From contig CALWQV010000024.1 of assembly GCA_944383785.1 (NCBI GenBank), positions 1 to 34,228 on the forward strand: a DNA stretch of 34,228 bases, written 5' to 3'. Position 1 is the stretch's first letter. Every line of letters begins with the position of its first letter. This DNA is from an uncultured Enterocloster sp. (GTDB taxonomy: Bacteria > Bacillota > Clostridia > Lachnospirales > Lachnospiraceae). Below the pieces are notes generated by a model. The model saw only the letters and a program-made list of their open reading frames with translations. It was not told the DNA's origin and did not search any database. The translations under genes were made by a program, and so were the position numbers. Positions 22,802 to 31,259 of this stretch are shown one piece after another.

Positions 22802-24163
22802 TTTTCTCCCCTTTCTGGAACACACCGCCGCCAGCACCGTCAGCACCGGAAGCAACAGGTTGTAGAACGCAAAAGGCGCGTAAGCGAAGGGAGACACCCC
22901 CAGCACCCCCGTAATAAACACGCCGCAGGTATTCCAGGGAATCAGGGACGAGGTAGCGGTTCCCGCCGCGGCCACCGTATAGGCCAGCTCCTTTCGCGGG
23001 ACATTATGCTTATCATATTCGTCGCCAAAAAGGACTCCCGGTATGGAAATGGATATAAATTCCTCCGGCAAAAACACATTCACCAGAACGCTGGCCCCCA
23101 CTGTAGCGGTAATCAGCCCGGCGAAGCTCTTCACATGCCTCATAATGGGGGACATCAGCGCCTCCATCTGCCCCGTATGCTCCATAATTCCCGAAAACAT
23201 CATGGCGCAGAGTATCATGGAGATGGAATAGAGCATCGAATTTAAGCCGCCCGCCGTCAGCAAAGTGTCCAACAGCTCCACTCCCGTACTGCTCACATAG
23301 CCGTCCATGCAAATCTGGAAAATAGTTCCCAAAGAGGCCCCGCCCGCCACCATGGCCTGAAGAACGGCGCTTAAAATCCCCGCCACCAGGCTAGGGATAG
23401 CCGGAACGCGGAATATCATCAGACCCACCAGCAAAATTAACGGTAGAAACGAAAAAGGCGTAATGGCAAAATGTTCCGCCAAAACCTGCCGAAGCTCCTC
23501 GATCTCCCCCGAAATACCGCCGGTGGTATGGAATCCCAGTCCAATTACCAGGAATATAACCGCCGCTGCCCCCAGAGAAAGCAGAGGAAGATAAATTTTA
23601 TGTTTTACATTTTCAAAAATATTCACGTTAGTAATAGCGGAAGCCAGATTGGAGGTGTCCGTTAAAGGCGAAATCCGGTCCCCCACATAGGAGCCTGAGA
23701 CAATGGCCCCAGCCGCAATAGGCAGCGGGATTCCCATAATCTGAGCCAGCCCCGCCATCGCAAGCCCGATGGTGCCGATGGTTCCCCAGGAGCCCACCAG
23801 CATGGACAAAAGGGCGCACAGAAACATGGCGGATGGCAGGAAAAACGCCGGTGAAATCAACGCCAGCCCATAATATACCATGGCCGGAACCACGCCGTCC
23901 AAAATCCAGGTTCCGGTTAAAAGTCCGATGAGCAACAGGATGGTCAGGGAGGACAGGGAATTGTACATTCCCTTTACCATTCCCTCCTCAATCTCTTCCC
24001 ACCGGTATCCGGACAGCAGTGCCGCCGCCCCAGCCAGGACAGCCCCAAAGAGCATGGGGATATGGGGAGCCGAATCGTAGACCACCACTCCCACTAACAT
24101 CACCGCCGCCAGGGCCGCCATCACAAAGAGAGAACGAAAAAAGCCGGAACGATGTTCCTTCAT
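22787..24163 (-). CDS. NhaC family Na+/H+ antiporter
   Basis: A 458-residue inner-membrane protein with about 11-12 hydrophobic segments and the family motif GSYVGDRISPLTDTSNLA near residue 160, plus a C-terminal LIPWNTCGVFITGVLGV typical of NhaC. It exchanges sodium (or malate/lactate in the MleN-like branch) for protons. I choose ATG 24163, 7 nt after AGGAGG; a GTG one codon upstream is less well spaced. It is the last gene of the SLC13-C45-EamA-NhaC operon, 27 nt after EamA. It may export a product or restore sodium used by the SLC13 importer; that is inference. Confidence 0.88.
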   Translation of the reverse strand: MKEHRSGFFRSLFVMAALAAVMLVGVVVYDSAPHIPMLFGAVLAGAAALLSGYRWEEIEEGMVKGMYNSLSSLTILLLIGLLTGTWILDGVVPAMVYYGLALISPAFFLPSAMFLCALLSMLVGSWGTIGTIGLAMAGLAQIMGIPLPIAAGAIVSGSYVGDRISPLTDTSNLASAITNVNIFENVKHKIYLPLLSLGAAAVIFLVIGLGFHTTGGISGEIEELRQVLAEHFAITPFSFLPLILLVGLMIFRVPAIPSLVAGILSAVLQAMVAGGASLGTIFQICMDGYVSSTGVELLDTLLTAGGLNSMLYSISMILCAMMFSGIMEHTGQMEALMSPIMRHVKSFAGLITATVGASVLVNVFLPEEFISISIPGVLFGDEYDKHNVPRKELAYTVAAAGTATSSLIPWNTCGVFITGVLGVSPFAYAPFAFYNLLLPVLTVLAAVCSRKGRKLWRG

Positions 24164-24190
24164 CACAACACCTCCTAAGGCAGGGAACTG

Positions 24191-25033
24191 TTACAGAGAG
24201 CTTAAGAAAACCGAAAGCAAGATCACCCCGCAGCCCGCCCCCTTCTGAACCGTCAGTGTCTCCCCGCCTGTTAAAATCCCCATCACTACGCTGGTTAAGG
24301 GCTCAAAAAGCGTGGCGATGGCTCCGTTAACCGCCCCAATCCGCCCAACACCGTAAACCAGGCTGCGGTAAGCGCCTGCCGCTACGAAACCGGACAGCAG
24401 GGTCATAGCCAGGCTTGCCCCGTCCGGCGGCCAGGTAAACCTTCCGGTCACAGCCAGATACAGTCCCAGGCTCAGCCAGGAGCCAAGGCACATCCAGGCG
24501 CAGCGGACCGATAAAGGCTGTCCCTTAATCAAGGGGCAGTCGTTTATCAGAAGATAGGTCCCATAGGTGAAGCTGGAAAGAATCGCCGGAATATAAGAAA
24601 CTCCGGCTGACAATTTCCCATCGACCTGAGCCATCAGCGCGACTCCGCAGACAGACAAAAGAATGGAAAGGATTTTCCTGCGGCCAGGTTTCTTTCTGAA
24701 AAAAATCCAAGCCGCCGCAGACACGACGGCCGGATACATGAAATGAATCACGGTAGATGTTCCCGTCCCGATCAGCTGATAGGAAACGGAAAGAAGGCTT
24801 CCGGTCAGTCCCATTCCCAGGATTCCGGAACCGGCCAGGATTGCGGCGGTCCGCCCTTTCAGTCTCAGGCCGGAACACTCTTCGCTCCTTAAAAGCAGGA
24901 GCAGATTCACACAGCAGTTCACAAGACTGGTCCAGAAAATCTGGCAGACCGAATCCATTCCCCGTCCCACGCTGGCGGCAAGCAGTGTGGGATTGATTCC
25001 AAAGAGAACGGAGGCGATTACGACCCAAATCAA
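24191..25033 (-). CDS. EamA/DMT-superfamily permease
   Basis: A 280-residue membrane protein with ten predicted helices in the two-repeat EamA arrangement (VIASVLFGINPTLL at the start of repeat 1; ILSSFTYGTYLLINDCPL and GAVNGAIATLFEPLTSVVMGILTGGE in repeat 2). DMT exporters often handle amino acids or related metabolites. The TTG start at 25033 is 6 nt after AGGAGG. It lies between the C45 hydrolase and NhaC genes with gaps under 30 nt, so all are one transcript. A role in exporting a product of the C45 enzyme is an inference from context. Confidence 0.85.
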   Translation of the reverse strand: MIWVVIASVLFGINPTLLAASVGRGMDSVCQIFWTSLVNCCVNLLLLLRSEECSGLRLKGRTAAILAGSGILGMGLTGSLLSVSYQLIGTGTSTVIHFMYPAVVSAAAWIFFRKKPGRRKILSILLSVCGVALMAQVDGKLSAGVSYIPAILSSFTYGTYLLINDCPLIKGQPLSVRCAWMCLGSWLSLGLYLAVTGRFTWPPDGASLAMTLLSGFVAAGAYRSLVYGVGRIGAVNGAIATLFEPLTSVVMGILTGGETLTVQKGAGCGVILLSVFLSSL

Positions 25034-25061
25034 TTTTTTCCTCCTCCGTTCTCACGCCAGA

Positions 25062-26132
25062 TTATAACTCATACTTCTCATAAGGCGCTTCGCAGGGATT
25101 GCCCCAGGCGATCCAGGCATACCCCTTATCCACACAGTAGATCATGGAGGCGATGGTCTGCAGGCTCTGATCTCCGGCATGGTTGCATACCGACTCCGGA
25201 TAACCGTAATGGTCTTTCAGGCATTCCTTAATATAATCTTCTGTGATTTCCCCCTGTTTCTTCTGCAGGAGATAGTTAAGCCTCTGGCCTCTAAAATGGC
25301 GGGCGTGATCCCGATCCGCAGGCACAAAGCGATCGATCGACGGGTCTGCCATCAGGTCGTTGGCCTGTGTCACAATTCCCCTGGCCGGATAAATGCGGAA
25401 GTTCTCCACCGGAGTCGTCTCAAACACCATAGCCTGATCCTCCGCCGACGCGACCACATAGTTCAGGGAAACGCAGGGCTTAAACTCTTCCATCAGCTTC
25501 TCCACCTCCCCGGCGGATTTTGCCTGGAGAATCCTTCTTCTCATGAAATTTGTTGGGACAGACACCCCCCGCACGTCTTTTGTAGACAGCAGGGTACTGC
25601 AGTTTAAGGAAAGGCCGTGGCTGTTCATGCCGTTGCGGATCAGCTGAGCCGGTTCGGAAAGGCCCATGATTTTTGTGCCGTTCTCCTCGTCAATATGCAG
25701 CACATAAAGGTTTTCCCCAATAAAAGGCGAGTTATCCCAGTTCTGTCCGCCGATCACACAGTGGTCCGTCGTCGCTTCCCTCTGCAAGGCAAAGCAGGTA
25801 CACTCGTTGTGCTCGAAATTGTTGATCCCTTTTTTGAATTTCAGCAGCTCATAGCGGGTATTTAGAATCATCACCGTAGATAAGTCTACCTCCGCGCCCT
25901 GGGCGATTCCTTTTGCCTCGTCCATCAGTTCCGGCATATGTTCTTCTAGATAAGGGACATACTCCATAGCCATCTGGCCTGCTTCTTCCCAGGTGTAACC
26001 TTTCCTTTCAAAGGATTTTAAATACCCTTTGCAGACCTTCTCGATCTCTTCCTTCACCTGAGCGCCGTGCTGGCGTCCCCGCTCAAATGGGTCTGCGGAT
26101 TTGATATATACTTCTTTTAATCTTCCATTCAT
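25062..26132 (-). CDS. C45 family Ntn hydrolase / acyltransferase-like peptidase
   Basis: A 356-residue protein of the peptidase C45 (acyl-CoA:6-aminopenicillanic acid acyltransferase-like) family. The N-terminal pro-segment ends at NE-C111-TCFAL, where family members cleave themselves to expose the Cys nucleophile. Further family motifs are GGQNWDNSPF and RNGMNSHGLSLNCS downstream. Such enzymes hydrolyse or transfer acyl groups on amides. The start ATG 26132 has AAAGGA about 11 nt upstream; an ATG at 26144 is nearly on top of that site. It is encoded between a permease and exporters, suggesting import of an acylated compound and its hydrolysis. No signal peptide is visible, so it is cytoplasmic. 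Confidence 0.82.
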   Translation of the reverse strand: MNGRLKEVYIKSADPFERGRQHGAQVKEEIEKVCKGYLKSFERKGYTWEEAGQMAMEYVPYLEEHMPELMDEAKGIAQGAEVDLSTVMILNTRYELLKFKKGINNFEHNECTCFALQREATTDHCVIGGQNWDNSPFIGENLYVLHIDEENGTKIMGLSEPAQLIRNGMNSHGLSLNCSTLLSTKDVRGVSVPTNFMRRRILQAKSAGEVEKLMEEFKPCVSLNYVVASAEDQAMVFETTPVENFRIYPARGIVTQANDLMADPSIDRFVPADRDHARHFRGQRLNYLLQKKQGEITEDYIKECLKDHYGYPESVCNHAGDQSLQTIASMIYCVDKGYAWIAWGNPCEAPYEKYEL

Positions 26133-26173
26133 CGCTTCTTCCATCCTTTCAAATATTTCATCCCGCCGTCTTT

Positions 26174-27496
26174 TTAGAAGAAGGGGAATACCAGCGGCAG
26201 AATCACAATGCAGCAGATAAAGTTGATAATCAGCAGCGGCCAGCCATATTTAAAGAAATCCTGGAATTTCAAATTGGTAAAGGGCATAATCAGCTGGTTG
26301 GTTCCGGAAGCCATTGGGGTCAGGTAAGAGCTGGTGGCTGCCATAGCGATGGCCATAACGATGGCTCTTGGGTCGGCTCCCATATGCTGAGCCAACGCGA
26401 TTCCCACAGGGGCCAGAACTCCGGCACAAGCCATATTGTTCATAAACTGGGTCAAAATCGCAGTGCCCAGCCAGAGGATGGCGGTAATCAGATACAGGTT
26501 CGTGCTTCCGCCAATGGCATTTACAAAGATGGTACTGAACACCTCTCCCAAAGGAGTCTTGTTGATAATCGCAATAGCCAAGTTAATTCCCGCGCAGAAC
26601 AGAACCAGGGAGGAACTCATGCTGGAAAGAAACTGCTTGGGCTTTGCCACCTTTAAGAAATACATAACAACCAAAACCGCATAACCCAGATAGTAAGGGC
26701 TAAAAGTAGGAATAATCTCCGCTACAAAACCAACGCTGTCCAGCACCATTCCGATCAGGAATACCACAAATCCAGCCAGTACAATATGCTGTTTGCGCTT
26801 AATCTCCGGGCTGCCGGCCGCTTCCGCGTCCATCAGCACATTGGCGTCTCCCGGAACCGTTTCCTCATAAGAAGGACACATCTTATTGAACATAATCAGA
26901 TAAATACCGCCCAGGATCATCATAGGAACGCCCACCCAGGCGAAATCCAGCATACCGAATCCCTGGATGCCATTATCTAAAAGAGCCGTATTGGCATACA
27001 CATTGGATGTAGTGCCGATCAAGGTACATGCGCCGCCAAGGGTTGTGGCATAAATCACGAACAGCAGCATCTTGGAATAACTGAATCCGGACCGCTTAGC
27101 GATGCCGTATACAACCGGCACAAGGGCCATAGCCACATGGTTGTTTGCCAGGAAGAAGGAGAATGCGTTTCCAAATACGAACAGCACCAGCAAAAGCATC
27201 TTTTCTTCTTTGTCCTTGTTGCCTCCCGCCACCTTATTGGCGTATTTTACCGCGGTATTACCGATAATACTGTCCAGTCCTGTGGCAGAAAACAATCCCA
27301 TAAACATGTTGATTACGAACATCAGCTGCAGGCCGGAGCTTGCGAATGGCTCCCTTACCTCGGAAGTGGTCATCACTCCCAAAAATACCATAACCGGGGC
27401 AACGGCCACATAGGTCAGCCAGTTTGGCAGACGGAAAGCCAGAATCAGGATGAACATCAAAATTCCGATAATCGCCCCAAAAACTTCAAATGTCAT
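26174..27496 (-). CDS. SLC13/DASS-family permease
   Basis: A 440-residue membrane protein with about 11 hydrophobic helices and the duplicated layout of divalent-anion:sodium symporters and the ArsB/NhaD superfamily. Family-like motifs are LIGTTSNVYAN in the first half and LTPMASGTNQLIMP in the second, the paired SNT-like loops. The ATG at 27496 is 6 nt after AGGAGG. It opens a four-gene operon and has its own promoter (27561-27588), divergent from a LysR gene. It probably imports an organic anion, likely with sodium; the exact substrate is unknown. Confidence 0.83.
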   Translation of the reverse strand: MTFEVFGAIIGILMFILILAFRLPNWLTYVAVAPVMVFLGVMTTSEVREPFASSGLQLMFVINMFMGLFSATGLDSIIGNTAVKYANKVAGGNKDKEEKMLLLVLFVFGNAFSFFLANNHVAMALVPVVYGIAKRSGFSYSKMLLFVIYATTLGGACTLIGTTSNVYANTALLDNGIQGFGMLDFAWVGVPMMILGGIYLIMFNKMCPSYEETVPGDANVLMDAEAAGSPEIKRKQHIVLAGFVVFLIGMVLDSVGFVAEIIPTFSPYYLGYAVLVVMYFLKVAKPKQFLSSMSSSLVLFCAGINLAIAIINKTPLGEVFSTIFVNAIGGSTNLYLITAILWLGTAILTQFMNNMACAGVLAPVGIALAQHMGADPRAIVMAIAMAATSSYLTPMASGTNQLIMPFTNLKFQDFFKYGWPLLIINFICCIVILPLVFPFF

Positions 27497-27544
27497 ATGC
27501 TACCTCCTATTTTTCCCTCATCATCCGCGCCGGCCGCGTTTGTG

Positions 27545-27597
27545 AAATATTGATAATTCCATTATAGAATTTTTCGAAAAAACAGCAAATATTGATA
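27545..27597. repeat. Direct repeat AAATATTGATA flanking the SLC13 operon promoter
   Basis: AAATATTGATA occurs at 27545-27555 and again at 27587-27597, 42 bp apart (about four helical turns). One copy covers the transcription start region and the other abuts the -35 box, so both could bind the divergent LysR regulator. Confidence 0.5.
27561..27588 (-). promoter_or_regulatory. Promoter of the SLC13-C45-EamA-NhaC operon
   Basis: Minus-strand TTGCTG (27588-27583) and a perfect TATAAT (27566-27561) are 16 bp apart, with a predicted start near 27554. Confidence 0.6.
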
Positions 27598-27790
27598 CGC
27601 TTACGATTTTATAAGGAAAATCTTATAGCGTGCAAAAGCCACGGTTTTTCGCGGTTTTTCAGGCTGTATAAGAAAGCGCTTATGGATTGATAACCATTTT
27701 CCCATCAGCATTTTATCTTTCCCTTTCTCATAAAAAGGTGATACAATAGACTTAATCAACAAGAATACTTTAGGAGGTGCTTCATCCGCC

Positions 27791-28735
27791 ATGATCAACG
27801 ACCGAAAACTGGACTATCTGCTGAAAATCGCCGAAACCCGCTCCATCACCAGCGCGGCAAAGGCTCTGTACGTGTCCCAGCCCGCCTTAAGCCAGTTTGT
27901 CTCTTCCCTGGAAAAGGATTACGACACAAAGATTTTCGATTACGAAAACGGGAAGCTGACCCCGACCTTTACCGGCGAGCTGATTATTGAATCCTTCAAG
28001 CAGCAGAAGCTTCTGGAAAGCAACCTCCAGCGGGCTTTAAACGACGCCAGGCAGTCCAAATCAGGCCGCATCACCATCGGCATCTCCAACGGCCGGGCCC
28101 CCATGTTCCTTTCCATCGTCCTGCCGGATTTTAAAAAGGAATATCCCCACATCCAGCTGACCATCAATACCAAATCGGAGAACGGCTTTGAAAGCATGGT
28201 CAGCTCCGGCAGCCTGGATCTGGCCTTTGTTATGGACCGGGCGGATGTTCCGGCAAAAGTAAAAGAGGGGCTGGTCTATGAACCCCTCTTCGACTATTAT
28301 TGCTTATTGGCCGCCCCACCTACTCATCCCATCGCCCGGGAGGCGGAAAAGATTCCCGACTGGCGCAAGCGCCCGCCGGTGGATTTGAATGATTTTAAAA
28401 ATGAGCCCTTTATCTGCACTACCCCATCGGACCGCCATAAGCAGTGGGAGGCGGACATCCTAAAGCCTTACAATTTCCGGCCAAAAGAAGCCATCCTTTT
28501 AACCGAAGAATCCGCCGTCTTCAGCCTGGTGCAGGCCGGAGTCGGCTTCGCCCTTCTGCAGGATTATGTGGCGTATTCCTACCGCCGGGGCGCTTTCTTC
28601 CGCTTAAATCAGGACAACTCCAAAGCCACCCTCTGCGTCATCTACCGCAAGGGCTTCCAGCTGTCCAAAGCGATGGTCTATTTTATTGACCTGGTAAAGG
28701 AACATACGAAAAAGGGCTCCTTCTTCCGGTTTTAA
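27791..28735 (+). CDS. LysR-type transcriptional regulator, divergent from the SLC13/C45 operon
   Basis: A 314-residue LysR regulator with the N-terminal helix-turn-helix (LLKIAETRSITSAAKALYVSQPALSQFVSSLEKDYD, about residues 10-45) and a periplasmic-binding-like effector domain (RITIGISNGRAPMFLSIVLPDF onward). AGGAGG is 13 nt upstream of the ATG, a slightly long spacing; no better start exists. A weak promoter (TACAAT at 27742-27747) lies upstream. Divergence from the SLC13 operon, with repeated sequence at its promoter, makes it the likely regulator of that operon. Confidence 0.9.
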   Translation: MINDRKLDYLLKIAETRSITSAAKALYVSQPALSQFVSSLEKDYDTKIFDYENGKLTPTFTGELIIESFKQQKLLESNLQRALNDARQSKSGRITIGISNGRAPMFLSIVLPDFKKEYPHIQLTINTKSENGFESMVSSGSLDLAFVMDRADVPAKVKEGLVYEPLFDYYCLLAAPPTHPIAREAEKIPDWRKRPPVDLNDFKNEPFICTTPSDRHKQWEADILKPYNFRPKEAILLTEESAVFSLVQAGVGFALLQDYVAYSYRRGAFFRLNQDNSKATLCVIYRKGFQLSKAMVYFIDLVKEHTKKGSFFRF

Positions 28736-28777
28736 CCCTCCGCCCCAAAGCCCCCGCTGGCATCATCTGTCTGCTCT

Positions 28778-28803
28778 AAATCGATAGCCGTGGCTATCGA
28801 TTT
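28778..28803. terminator. Bidirectional hairpin between LysR and CPBP genes
   Basis: A perfect 12-bp inverted repeat (28778-28789 with 28792-28803) sits between two convergent genes. It begins with AAA and ends with TTT, giving short T-runs on both strands, so it may end both transcripts, though the T-runs are weak. Confidence 0.5.
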
Positions 28804-28821
28804 GCTCTCGAATCCAGCCTG

Positions 28822-29751
28822 TCAGCGGCGGCCGGTTCGATCGCCCCGGTAAAGAACCGCAATCCCCGCCACCACCACAACCGTGGTCAGGATACTCCCC
28901 TCTGCCCCAAAGGCCCCGCCGGTAAGCAGCTGGCTGCCGGACAGCTCCATGGTAAACAGCGAACTGGTTCCCATACCGCTGACCGGAAAGCCTACGATAC
29001 AGCCTTGGGTAAAATTCCAGGCAATATGAAAGCCGATGGACATCCACAGCCGCCCGGTTTTTAGCACCAGCATCGCCAGAAGCACCCCAACCAGGGTGAT
29101 ATTAAGGAAGCCCATCATACTGAAATTATTGTTGGCGCTGTGGGCCATGCCGAAAATCAGGCCGGTAAAACCGCAGATTAAGGCCGGGTTTCCCGTCTGC
29201 TCCATGGTTCCCATGGCATAGCCCCGAAAGGCCGTCTCCTCCCCAAAGCCTACCAGCACAAAAAGAATGGCGTACCACGGCAGCCACAAAGCCAGATCCT
29301 CCTGCCCGGAAGGCCGGATCGAGCCAGCACCACTTAAAAGAATCAGCGCCGCCGCCAAAAGGATCATAACCGCCCCGATCAGAAGGCCGGTTCCCAGTTC
29401 CCGCAGGCAGCAGGCCATTCCCCCCGCATATCCCATCTGGCGGATCTTCTTTCCCATCACAAGCCGCCAGAACAGCAGGCACAGCCCCGTAAGCAAAAGA
29501 TTCTGAAGGCTCAAAAGCGCGATCATCCAGACCGCCTGCACCGCCTCCTGATAAGGGGCCGTCACCATCCCCTGGGCGTCGATGATCCCCTTACTGGCAA
29601 GAAAGGGCATAAAAGCCGCCAGCCCCACACCGCTGGCAAAAATCAGAAACACCGGAAGCAGCAGCTCCACAATTAGGATCAGGGTGAAAAACTTATATCC
29701 CCATCTCACCCTCCCCTGGGAATCCCGAAAAATCATTTGCAGCATATTCAT
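28822..29751 (-). CDS. CPBP family intramembrane metalloprotease
   Basis: A 309-residue membrane protein with about eight hydrophobic helices. The CPBP (ABI/CAAX-like) motifs are GFGEETAFRGY near residue 170 (EExxxR), FGMAHSANN and HIAWN, which form the metal site of these glutamic intramembrane proteases. It overlaps the MoxR gene by ATGA and is the last gene of that operon. CPBP proteins have roles in peptide processing, bacteriocin immunity and prenyl-protein cleavage; none can be assigned here. Confidence 0.87.
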   Translation of the reverse strand: MNMLQMIFRDSQGRVRWGYKFFTLILIVELLLPVFLIFASGVGLAAFMPFLASKGIIDAQGMVTAPYQEAVQAVWMIALLSLQNLLLTGLCLLFWRLVMGKKIRQMGYAGGMACCLRELGTGLLIGAVMILLAAALILLSGAGSIRPSGQEDLALWLPWYAILFVLVGFGEETAFRGYAMGTMEQTGNPALICGFTGLIFGMAHSANNNFSMMGFLNITLVGVLLAMLVLKTGRLWMSIGFHIAWNFTQGCIVGFPVSGMGTSSLFTMELSGSQLLTGGAFGAEGSILTTVVVVAGIAVLYRGDRTGRR

Positions 29752-31259
29752 ATCTGATTTCCTTTCAGCTCATCCATCTGTTTTCGCATCTCCTGCTCCA
29801 AATCCTCAAAAAGCAGGCTACGGTTATACTGAATATATCTCGGACAATCGTATTCCTTCAGGAAATGAAGGCAGGCCGGGCTTGCATTCAGCTCCGTCAC
29901 AAAGATCACCAGCTCCTGGCCGCTTCCAAATGCCCCTTCCAAAAAGTCAAAGGCGTGCTCCAGCGCCTCCCCGCAGTTCTCTCTCCTGTCCTCAAAACGG
30001 TCGCTGACTTCCGAAAACAGCTGTCGCACCTGCTCCCAGGGATCTATCTTGGGCTTTTCGCAGACAGCTTCCAGCGCCCCGGCGAATCCCTCCATCATCT
30101 CGATGGCGGCCTTTCTCACCCGCCGCTCTCTCCGCTCCAAGAGCCCCTGAATTTCCCTCTGCTCCAATTCCTGTTCCATCTGACGGATTTCCAGACGAAG
30201 GGCCTTGTCCCCCTCCCGACTGATCTCAGACTGGCAGCCCCTTAAGCGTCCCATCACCAGCTCCATCTGATCCTCCAGATCCTTCAAAGCTCCCATGACG
30301 CCTCTGATTCTGGTTAAAATCAGCCCTACCAGGCTCAGCTTCTCGTCAAAAGTCGCCTTCCCGGCCCGTTCGCAGAGGCTCTCGCTCCATTTTCCCCCAA
30401 GGATCTCATCCACCTGGTAATCCCTGCGGTATTTTTCATAAAGCTTCAGATAATTGGCAAAATCCTTGGCAATAGCCGGAAACTGGATGTATTGCCCCAC
30501 TACCTCCCGGTCCGCCTCCTTTCCCAGACGCTCATAAACCTTCAAAAGCTCCGACAAATCCTCCCATCCTCTGGGGGTGGCAAAGCGCTTGCCGCCCACG
30601 GTCGTCTCGATACGGCAGAGATTCTGGGGTTTCAGATCCAGATAAGAGGTTACTGCCGGGTGCAGCTCCTGCTTTAGGGCATATTCCTTCCACACCGAAT
30701 AATCCGGCTCCACCGTAATCAGCTTCAGCCGATCCAGGGTTACAATGTCAAACTCCCGCACCGACTTATTGTACTCCGGCGGATTTCCAGCAGCCACGAT
30801 CAGCCATCCATCGGGAATCTTATGGCTTCCAAAGGTTTTGTACTGAAGAAACTGAAGCATAGCCGGGGCCAATGTCTCGGAGACGCAGTTGATCTCGTCG
30901 ATAAAGAGGATTCCCTCCTTAAGTCCCGTCTCCTGAATCTTATCATAAACCGAAGCCACGATCTCGCTCATGGTGTACTCCGTCACCGCATACTCCCGGC
31001 CTCCGTATTCCTTTTTCTCAATCCTGGGCAACCCTACCGCGCTCTGGCGAGTATGATGGGTGATGGTGTAGGCCACCAGGCCGATGCCGCACTCCCTGGC
31101 CGCCTGCTCCATGATCTGGGTTTTACCCACTCCCGGCGGTCCCACGAGAAGAACCGGCCTCTGGCGCGCCACGGGGATGGCGTACTCCCCGTCGCCGTCC
31201 TTTAGCAGATAGGCTTCCACCGTATTTTTAATCTCTTCCTTTGCCCGCTTAATATTCAT
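29748..31259 (-). CDS. MoxR-type AAA+ ATPase
   Basis: A 503-residue AAA+ protein. Walker A GPPGVGKT lies near residues 38-45, Walker B GILFIDEINC near 115, followed by a sensor 1 AAGNPPEYN and an arginine-containing sensor 2 region (ATPRGWEDL). A long helical C-terminal tail with a predicted coiled coil (about residues 300-400) extends beyond the ATPase core. MoxR proteins act with VWA-domain partners as chaperones. The VWA partner gene is directly upstream and overlaps by ATGA (31256-31259), so the two probably form a complex. The CPBP gene overlaps its stop. Confidence 0.88.
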   Translation of the reverse strand: MNIKRAKEEIKNTVEAYLLKDGDGEYAIPVARQRPVLLVGPPGVGKTQIMEQAARECGIGLVAYTITHHTRQSAVGLPRIEKKEYGGREYAVTEYTMSEIVASVYDKIQETGLKEGILFIDEINCVSETLAPAMLQFLQYKTFGSHKIPDGWLIVAAGNPPEYNKSVREFDIVTLDRLKLITVEPDYSVWKEYALKQELHPAVTSYLDLKPQNLCRIETTVGGKRFATPRGWEDLSELLKVYERLGKEADREVVGQYIQFPAIAKDFANYLKLYEKYRRDYQVDEILGGKWSESLCERAGKATFDEKLSLVGLILTRIRGVMGALKDLEDQMELVMGRLRGCQSEISREGDKALRLEIRQMEQELEQREIQGLLERRERRVRKAAIEMMEGFAGALEAVCEKPKIDPWEQVRQLFSEVSDRFEDRRENCGEALEHAFDFLEGAFGSGQELVIFVTELNASPACLHFLKEYDCPRYIQYNRSLLFEDLEQEMRKQMDELKGNQI

